Positions 6,555-10,448 of a DNA stretch of 10,448 nucleotides are shown one piece after another. A program made the translations under genes and the position numbers. Source of the DNA: Rhodobacter sp. (lineage in GTDB: Bacteria > Pseudomonadota > Alphaproteobacteria > Rhodobacterales > Rhodobacteraceae); assembly GCA_013824045.1 (NCBI GenBank), contig PNND01000398.1, positions 1 to 10,448 on the forward strand, in the 5' to 3' direction. Each line of letters opens with the position of its first letter. The first letter of the stretch is position 1. A model generated the notes under the pieces. The model worked only from the letters and a program-made list of their open reading frames with translations. It was not told the DNA's origin and made no database searches.

Positions 6555-7535
6555 TCAGGGCTGTGAAAAGTCGCGCTGCAACCGCCGCGCGGCGGCCTCG
6601 GCCATCGACCGATGCGTCCCGGCGCGGGCGGCGGCAAGGCTTTCCCCCAGCCGCGCGCCCAGCCGCGCGAAGAGTTGCCCCGCCGCTGTTCCTTCCGTCG
6701 GTTGCGGCAGGCGTCGCCCGTTATGCGCCGCCATCACCGCCCGCATCCGCGCCGCATTGGCCGCCAGCGCGGCCCCATCCAGCGCCCCGCCTTCACCGAC
6801 GGTGAAAAACGCGCCGCAGCGCCCGGCACAGCGCGCCGCCGTTGCGGGCACTTCCACCAACCCGGCAAGCCCTGCGACATGACGCAGCAGAACCGGGTTG
6901 AAATTGTGGATATGCCCGAAATGGAACAACCGCCCCTGCAGCTTGTTCTGCGCATCCCGCTCGATATCAGGCACTTCGATATAGATCACGCCGCCGGGAC
7001 GCAGCCACCCGGCCAGCCGCCGCAGCGACGCCACCGGATCACGCATATGCTCCAGCACATGGCTCAGCCGGATAAGGTCAAAGCGCGGGCCGTCGAAATC
7101 GCAATCCTCCAGCCGCTTGCCCTCGATCTTCAGCCCCAACTGCTCACCGCAATAGGCGGCATAGCCTAGATGCGGCTCCACCGCCGTCACCTGCGCGCCC
7201 AAACGGTCCGCCAGAAACGTGAACTCCCCGCTGCCCGACCCAAGGTCAAGCCAAGCGCCGCCCTTTGCATAAACATCGCGAAAGGCGCGGAAATGCCCAT
7301 CCAGCCGCTTCAGATTGCGCCAGACCTGCCTGCGCCGCGGCACCGATGCCCCCTTGTAGCTTTCGCGATAGGCGGTGCGATAGAACTGCGTGAGTTCTGC
7401 CTCCGTCGGCACCGGATCATTGCGCAGCATCCCGCAGCCAGAACACAGAACCGTCACCAGCGGTGCCCCATGCCGATCCCGGTTCGACACCACTTCACAA
7501 TCTGTGCTTGCACAGAACCCACATGCTTCGGCCAC
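6555..7535 (-). CDS. Class I SAM-dependent methyltransferase with N-terminal zinc-ribbon-like cysteines
   Basis: 326 residues, probably cytoplasmic. Residues 1-40 carry two CxxC pairs, Cys5-x2-Cys8 and Cys31-x2-Cys34, as in a small zinc ribbon. Residues about 90-230 form a Methyltransf_23-type Rossmann domain: motif [11 protein letters not shown] (96-105), acidic Glu120 ending strand 2 (binding the SAM ribose), [11 protein letters not shown] (157-167) and [13 protein letters not shown] (178-190), followed by [23 protein letters not shown]. The C-terminal 70 residues are Ala/Arg-rich and probably helical. Related proteins often act in cell-surface polysaccharide or natural-product biosynthesis, but no glycosyltransferase or other pathway gene is nearby, so the substrate is unknown. 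The start is GTG at 7533-7535, with GAGGG about 10 nt upstream; no ATG lies close by. It is divergent from lipB across a 204-bp gap and is followed by tRNA-Leu. Confidence 0.9.
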   Translation of the reverse strand: MAEACGFCASTDCEVVSNRDRHGAPLVTVLCSGCGMLRNDPVPTEAELTQFYRTAYRESYKGASVPRRRQVWRNLKRLDGHFRAFRDVYAKGGAWLDLGSGSGEFTFLADRLGAQVTAVEPHLGYAAYCGEQLGLKIEGKRLEDCDFDGPRFDLIRLSHVLEHMRDPVASLRRLAGWLRPGGVIYIEVPDIERDAQNKLQGRLFHFGHIHNFNPVLLRHVAGLAGLVEVPATAARCAGRCGAFFTVGEGGALDGAALAANAARMRAVMAAHNGRRLPQPTEGTAAGQLFARLGARLGESLAAARAGTHRSMAEAAARRLQRDFSQP

Positions 7536-7589
7536 GCTGACGCTTCCCTCTCACGCCGATCCTTACGGCCGGCACCCTGTCCCGCTTCC

Positions 7590-7619
7590 GCAATAGGAAA
7601 ATTCTGGCGGCCTTGCCAA
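7590..7619 (-). promoter_or_regulatory. Weak candidate promoter for the methyltransferase gene
   Basis: Minus-strand TTGGCA (7614-7619, five of six to consensus) and TATTGC (7590-7595, three of six) are separated by 18 bp within the divergent intergenic region. The -10 is poor, so the call is tentative. Confidence 0.27.
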
Positions 7620-7671
7620 GATGTCGCAATAAAAATACCGCCCGCGTTGCGCGCGCCACCAAAGCCGGGAC

Positions 7672-7700
7672 GTGACAAATTCTCAATAAGCCCCTATTTC
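7672..7700 (+). promoter_or_regulatory. Candidate promoter for lipB and the LytTR genes
   Basis: GTGACA (7672-7677, five of six to TTGACA) and TATTTC (7695-7700, three of six to TATAAT) are separated by 17 bp. Transcription would begin near 7707, giving a leader of about 33 nt. The AGGAGG at 7709-7714 would then lie at the extreme 5' end of the message, 25 nt before the start codon, too far to serve it as a normal ribosome binding site. Confidence 0.35.
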
Positions 7701-7739
7701 CTTAGGTCAGGAGGCGGGACACCTTCCCGAAAACACGCC

Positions 7740-8438
7740 ATGGTCGACTGGAGGCATCTTCAGGGCCTTAGCCCTTATTTGCCCACTTTGGTGGATATGG
7801 AATCGCATGTCGCCGCCATGGCCGAAGGCCGCGCGCCGGAATCCGTCTGGTTGCTGGAACACCCGCCGCTCTACACCGCCGGCACCTCGTCAAAACCCGC
7901 CGATCTGGTGCAGCCCGACCGTTTCCCCGTCTATGAAACCGGGCGCGGTGGGCAATACACCTATCACGGCCCCGGTCAGCGCGTGGTCTACACGATGATC
8001 GATGTGGGCAACCGTGGCCGCGATGTGCGCTGCTTTGTCCGCGCGCTTGAAAACTGGGTGATCGCCACACTGGCCGAATTTAACGTCGCGGGTGAGGTGC
8101 GCCCCGGTCGTGTCGGCGTCTGGGTCACACGCGCCGACCGCGCCCCGAACCCTGACGGCACCCCGCATGAGGCCAAGATCGCCGCCATCGGCGTGAAACT
8201 GCGCCGCTGGATCAGCTTTCATGGCATTTCGATCAATGTCGAACCCGACCTTGGCCATTTCGCCGGTATCGTCCCCTGCGGGATCCGTGATCATGGCGTC
8301 ACCAGCCTTGTCGATCTGGGCCTTCCCGTCACCATGGCCGATCTCGACGCCGCGCTGATGGCCACCTTTCCGCGTTTCTTTCCGTTGCAGGGCGGGCTGC
8401 ATCCCAACGGGTTGCACCCTGCGACCTGTGCCGCCTGA
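7740..8438 (+). CDS. lipB: Lipoyl(octanoyl) transferase
   Basis: 232 residues, a normal LipB length. It transfers the octanoyl group from octanoyl-acyl carrier protein to the lipoyl domains of 2-oxoacid dehydrogenases and the glycine cleavage H protein, the first step of lipoate assembly before LipA inserts sulfur. Visible family motifs are [13 protein letters not shown] (38-50), [16 protein letters not shown] (69-84), [12 protein letters not shown] with the catalytic Lys146, and [22 protein letters not shown] with the catalytic Cys180. The frame is open well upstream (from 7170), but ATG 7740 is where LipB homology begins (MVDWRHLQG). The translation signal is weak because AGGAGG lies 25 nt away. 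The first LytTR gene follows after 7 nt, suggesting cotranscription. Function is confident; the start is fairly confident. Confidence 0.96.
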   Translation: MVDWRHLQGLSPYLPTLVDMESHVAAMAEGRAPESVWLLEHPPLYTAGTSSKPADLVQPDRFPVYETGRGGQYTYHGPGQRVVYTMIDVGNRGRDVRCFVRALENWVIATLAEFNVAGEVRPGRVGVWVTRADRAPNPDGTPHEAKIAAIGVKLRRWISFHGISINVEPDLGHFAGIVPCGIRDHGVTSLVDLGLPVTMADLDAALMATFPRFFPLQGGLHPNGLHPATCAA

Positions 8439-8445
8439 TCAGATC

Positions 8446-9243
8446 ATGGCCCAGATCCCCGCCCCCCTTATCGATACGGCGCTGGACGAACTGTCCCCCA
8501 TCCTGCGCAGTAAAGGTTTCTGGGCAGGCCTGCTTGGCCTTGCCGTGGTGCTTGGTGTGGCTGGCCCCTTCGGCACCGCGGAAACCGTGCCGCTCCTGCG
8601 GCGCGTGGTCTATTGGTGCGTGATCGTTTTCACCACCGGCCCGTTGGGCTTTGTGCTGGGATTTGTGGGCTGCGACATCTTTCACGCGCTGCGCCTGCCG
8701 AAATGGCTGGCGGCCATTGTCTCTGGGCTTGTCGCGGGTCTGCCGATCAGCGCCGTCGTCTTCAGCGTGAACGCCCTGCTGCTTCAGCCCGGGGATCTGG
8801 CCATCAACGACCTGCCGCTGGTGCTCTCGATCATGGCGATCTCTGCCGTCATGTCGCTTGCCACCTATATCGCCTTCTTCGCAAAGCCGCCTGCCCCCAT
8901 CCCGGTGATGCCCTTCAGCGCCCATCCGCGCCTGTTGGACCGCCTTCCCGCCGATCACCGCGCGCCCCTCATCGCGCTTACGGCCACGAACCACTATACC
9001 GAGGTGACGACCAGCGCAGGCACGATACGCCTTCTGCTGCGCCTGTCCGACGCCATCGCAGAGGCCGCACCCACCCCCGGCCTGCGAATCCATCGGTCCT
9101 ATTGGGTGGCGACAGACCAGATCACCGCCGTGCGTCGCGAAGGCCCCCGCGCCATCGTCACGCTCACGGATGGCCGGGGGTACCCGGTCAGCCGCAGCCA
9201 CCTTTCTGCGCTGGAACAGACCGGCCTTCTGCCGCCGATTTGA
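8446..9243 (+). CDS. Membrane-anchored LytTR-domain transcriptional regulator, copy A
   Basis: 265 residues. The N-terminal half has four predicted membrane segments (about 25-42, 53-75, 86-106 and 122-146) and no known sensor motif. The C-terminal part (about 165-262) is a LytTR DNA-binding domain, with ALTATNHYTEVTT, RLSDAIAEA, GLRIHRSYWV and PVSRSHLSALEQTGLL. LytTR domains bind DNA as mostly beta-folds and usually sit in response regulators; in this class the domain is fused to a membrane unit, implying a regulator that reads a membrane or envelope signal. The ATG at 8446 is chosen over a GTG at 8428 because copy B aligns with it from residue 1 without gaps and has the same length. It starts 7 nt after the lipB stop, so translation is probably coupled. 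No clear Shine-Dalgarno is present. Target genes are unknown. Confidence 0.9.
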   Translation: MAQIPAPLIDTALDELSPILRSKGFWAGLLGLAVVLGVAGPFGTAETVPLLRRVVYWCVIVFTTGPLGFVLGFVGCDIFHALRLPKWLAAIVSGLVAGLPISAVVFSVNALLLQPGDLAINDLPLVLSIMAISAVMSLATYIAFFAKPPAPIPVMPFSAHPRLLDRLPADHRAPLIALTATNHYTEVTTSAGTIRLLLRLSDAIAEAAPTPGLRIHRSYWVATDQITAVRREGPRAIVTLTDGRGYPVSRSHLSALEQTGLLPPI

Positions 9244-9279
9244 CCAAAGCCTTGGCAAGACTAGACCGGCGATGACACC

Positions 9280-10077
9280 ATGGCGCTGATCGTTCCACCC
9301 GAGATTGATATGGCTTTGGCGCAACTGCGCCCGATCCTGCGCAACCCGCGCTTCTGGATCAGCCTTGTCGCGCTCGGTCTGGTCATCGGAATTGCCGGTC
9401 CCTTCGGAACCATCACGGCGCTGCCGGTCCTGCCGCGTCTGGCCTATTGGGTGTTCATGGTGCTGCTGACAGGCGCCACAGGCCTGATCCTGTGCCGCTC
9501 TCTGTCCACCCTGCTCTCCCGCAGCGGCCTGCCACGCCTGCTGGTCGCTCTGCTCGCGGGCCTGATCGCAGGCGCGCCCATCACCCTGCTGGTCCACGGC
9601 CTGAACTCTCTGCTCCTGCGGCCGGGCGATGTGGCGGTCGGCCTTGGCACGCTGACCGCCTCGCTCTTTGCCATTAGCGCCTTCATCTCTGTCGCCGTCT
9701 CCCAAATCTTCTTCGCAAAGCCGCCGGCCGCCCCCGTATTGCCGCCCTATATGCCGCCCCCGCGCCTGCTGAACCGCTTGCCCAAGGCCCTGCGCGGGCC
9801 GCTGATCGCCCTTACCGCCACCGATCATTACACCGAGGTGACGACCACCCTCGGCAGCACGCGCCTTCTGATGCGCCTGTCGGACGCAATGGCCGAGGCC
9901 GCCCCCACCCCCGGCCTGCGCATCCACCGCTCGCATTGGGTCGCACTTGACCACATCCGCGACGCCCGCCGGGATGGGCCACGGGCAAGCGTCACCCTTA
10001 CCAATGGGACCGAACTCCCCGTCAGCCGCAGCCATGTCGCCGCGCTGGAAGAGACCGGCCTCCTGCCGCCCCGGTGA
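9280..10077 (+). CDS. Membrane-anchored LytTR-domain transcriptional regulator, copy B
   Basis: 265 residues, a tandem paralogue of the preceding gene, alignable end to end without a gap. Shared blocks include IDxAL...PILR, AGPFGT, LLLxPGD, FFAKPPA, PLIALTATxHYTEVTT, RLSDAxAEAAPTPGLRIHRS and TGLLPP. Over the last 76 residues 54 are identical by hand count (about 71%), while the four membrane segments are clearly less similar. The DNA-binding domain is thus conserved and the membrane half has diverged. It follows copy A after 36 nt, with no obvious ribosome binding site. A stem-loop follows the stop codon, then ctaD 180 bp downstream. Likely roles are a regulator of the same or overlapping targets as copy A, or a hetero-oligomer partner; neither can be decided here. 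Confidence 0.9.
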   Translation: MALIVPPEIDMALAQLRPILRNPRFWISLVALGLVIGIAGPFGTITALPVLPRLAYWVFMVLLTGATGLILCRSLSTLLSRSGLPRLLVALLAGLIAGAPITLLVHGLNSLLLRPGDVAVGLGTLTASLFAISAFISVAVSQIFFAKPPAAPVLPPYMPPPRLLNRLPKALRGPLIALTATDHYTEVTTTLGSTRLLMRLSDAMAEAAPTPGLRIHRSHWVALDHIRDARRDGPRASVTLTNGTELPVSRSHVAALEETGLLPPR

Positions 10078-10082
10078 CAGGC

Positions 10083-10108
10083 CGCAGGGCCTGCCCTGCG
10101 ACGTTTGT
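10083..10108 (+). terminator. Candidate terminator after the LytTR pair
   Basis: CGCAGGG and CCCTGCG form a 7-bp stem with loop CCTG (10083-10100), 5 nt after the copy B stop codon. It is followed by ACGTTTGT, which has only a short T-run. Termination may be partial, so some read-through into ctaD is possible. Confidence 0.45.
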
Positions 10109-10110
10109 AC

Positions 10111-10124
10111 TTGATCTGTATCAA
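10111..10124. promoter_or_regulatory. FNR/FnrL-type binding site upstream of ctaD
   Basis: TTGATCTGTATCAA is a perfect match to the FNR consensus TTGAT-N4-ATCAA. It lies 133 bp upstream of the ctaD start codon and 33 bp after the LytTR copy B stop. FnrL is the oxygen-sensing Fe-S regulator of Rhodobacteraceae. The box centre is about 51 bp upstream of the transcription start I predict, not at the classical -41.5 activation position, so repression under low oxygen, or a different start point, is possible. Confidence 0.72.
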
Positions 10125-10133
10125 ACTCCCCCG

Positions 10134-10162
10134 TTGCCCCTGCCTGCCCTGCGGGTTATTAC
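10134..10162 (+). promoter_or_regulatory. Candidate ctaD promoter
   Basis: TTGCCC (10134-10139) and TATTAC (10157-10162), each four of six to the sigma-70 consensus, with a 17-bp spacer, just downstream of the FNR box. The predicted leader is about 90 nt. Confidence 0.38.
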
Positions 10163-10210
10163 CGGATACAGCCACTTGGATTCCGTGCAAACGGGCCTGG
10201 CTCAAGGGAA

Positions 10211-10230
10211 CCGTCCGACGGGTAAACCCG
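10211..10230 (+). other. Two small hairpins in the ctaD leader
   Basis: CCGT-CCG-ACGG (10211-10221) and CGGGT-AA-ACCCG (10219-10230) share three bases, so they cannot both form completely. They lie 27 nt upstream of the ctaD start codon. Both are short, and chance is a realistic explanation in GC-rich DNA. Confidence 0.25.
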
Positions 10231-10257
10231 CGGAACACGCAAGAACGGGAGACGCCA

Positions 10258-10448
10258 ATGGCCGACGCAGCCATTCATGGCCATGATCATGACGAGCGGG
10301 GGTTCTTCACCCGCTGGTTCATGTCCACAAACCACAAGGACATCGGGATCCTTTATCTGTTCACCGGCGGTCTCGTCGGCCTGATCTCGGTCATCTTCAC
10401 CGTCTACATGCGGATGGAGCTGATGAACCCCGGTGTTCAGTACATGTG
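10258..10448 (+). CDS. ctaD: Cytochrome c oxidase (aa3-type) subunit I, 5' part only
   Basis: 63 complete codons before the right edge. The translation begins [20 protein letters not shown] and continues [20 protein letters not shown], ending with a first membrane segment and [16 protein letters not shown]. The STNHKDIG motif and the MRMEL...PGVQY loop are hallmarks of the haem-copper oxidase subunit I N-terminus, and the His-rich leader is typical of Paracoccus/Rhodobacter CtaD. Subunit I carries haem a and the haem a3-CuB site that reduces O2 and pumps protons in the inner membrane; those ligands lie outside the window. The ATG is preceded by GGGAG (10247-10251) with 6 nt spacing. Upstream are a perfect FNR box and a candidate promoter. 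Confidence 0.95.
   Translation, partial: MADAAIHGHDHDERGFFTRWFMSTNHKDIGILYLFTGGLVGLISVIFTVYMRMELMNPGVQYM

Noticed and set aside
7170..7739. Upstream extension of the lipB frame by 190 residues
   Set aside because: The extension has no LipB homology and overlaps the methyltransferase gene antisense; LipB-like sequence begins at the ATG at 7740.
8428..8445. GTG start for LytTR copy A overlapping the end of lipB
   Set aside because: It has no ribosome binding site, and the paralogue copy B aligns residue for residue with a start at the ATG at 8446.
8329..10035. 568-residue minus-strand frame opposite the two LytTR genes
   Set aside because: Low-complexity Gly/Arg/Gln/Asp composition with no domain, repeated only because the two sense genes are paralogues; the plus-strand frames have clear LytTR homology.
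10100..10108. GACGTTTGT, resembling one LytTR half-site (8 of 9 positions of the common consensus)
   Set aside because: LytTR regulators of the AlgR/AgrA type normally use two direct copies about 12 bp apart; no second copy is present and the consensus is degenerate.

Overview
The window looks like chromosomal DNA of an alphaproteobacterium of the Rhodobacteraceae (Rhodobacter/Paracoccus/Roseobacter type). The DNA is GC-rich with strong G/C bias at third codon positions. The first 63 residues of the cytochrome c oxidase subunit I at the right end have the form expected for Rhodobacter/Paracoccus CtaD, and the LipB protein has the form typical of this family. No insertion sequence, phage gene, rRNA or CRISPR array was found.

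Layout, left to right. (1) 1-2100, minus strand: an ABC-importer operon of the spermidine/putrescine (PotABCD) class, with the ATPase first and then the periplasmic binding protein, which runs off the left edge; permease genes are presumably further left. The ATPase is preceded by a candidate promoter with two GntR-type operator-like dyads 41 bp apart, and the two genes are separated by two RNA hairpins. (2) 2280-6107, minus: one very large gene for a 1275-residue acidic protein with about 65 RTX (Gly-Gly-x-Gly-x-Asp) calcium-binding repeats, ending in a Hedgehog/intein-type Hint domain. Its upstream region (6179-6250) is dense in inverted and direct repeats. (3) 6377-6463, minus: tRNA-Leu(GAG) with an encoded CCA end. 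(4) 6555-7535, minus: a SAM-dependent methyltransferase with an N-terminal zinc-ribbon-like cysteine cluster. (5) 7740-10077, plus: lipB (octanoyltransferase) followed closely by two tandem paralogous membrane-bound LytTR-domain regulators of identical length (265 residues). (6) 10258 to the right edge, plus: the start of ctaD (aa3 oxidase subunit I), preceded by a perfect FNR/FnrL box.

How the genes fit together: the left half combines nutrient import with a secreted or surface protein. The right half groups lipoylation (needed by pyruvate and 2-oxoglutarate dehydrogenases), two membrane-anchored transcription factors and the terminal oxidase, so a link to energy metabolism is plausible but is inferred only from position. 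The least explained items are the tandem LytTR pair, the RTX-Hint protein with its repeated non-RTX modules and unrecognised N-terminal domain, and the repeat cluster upstream of it.
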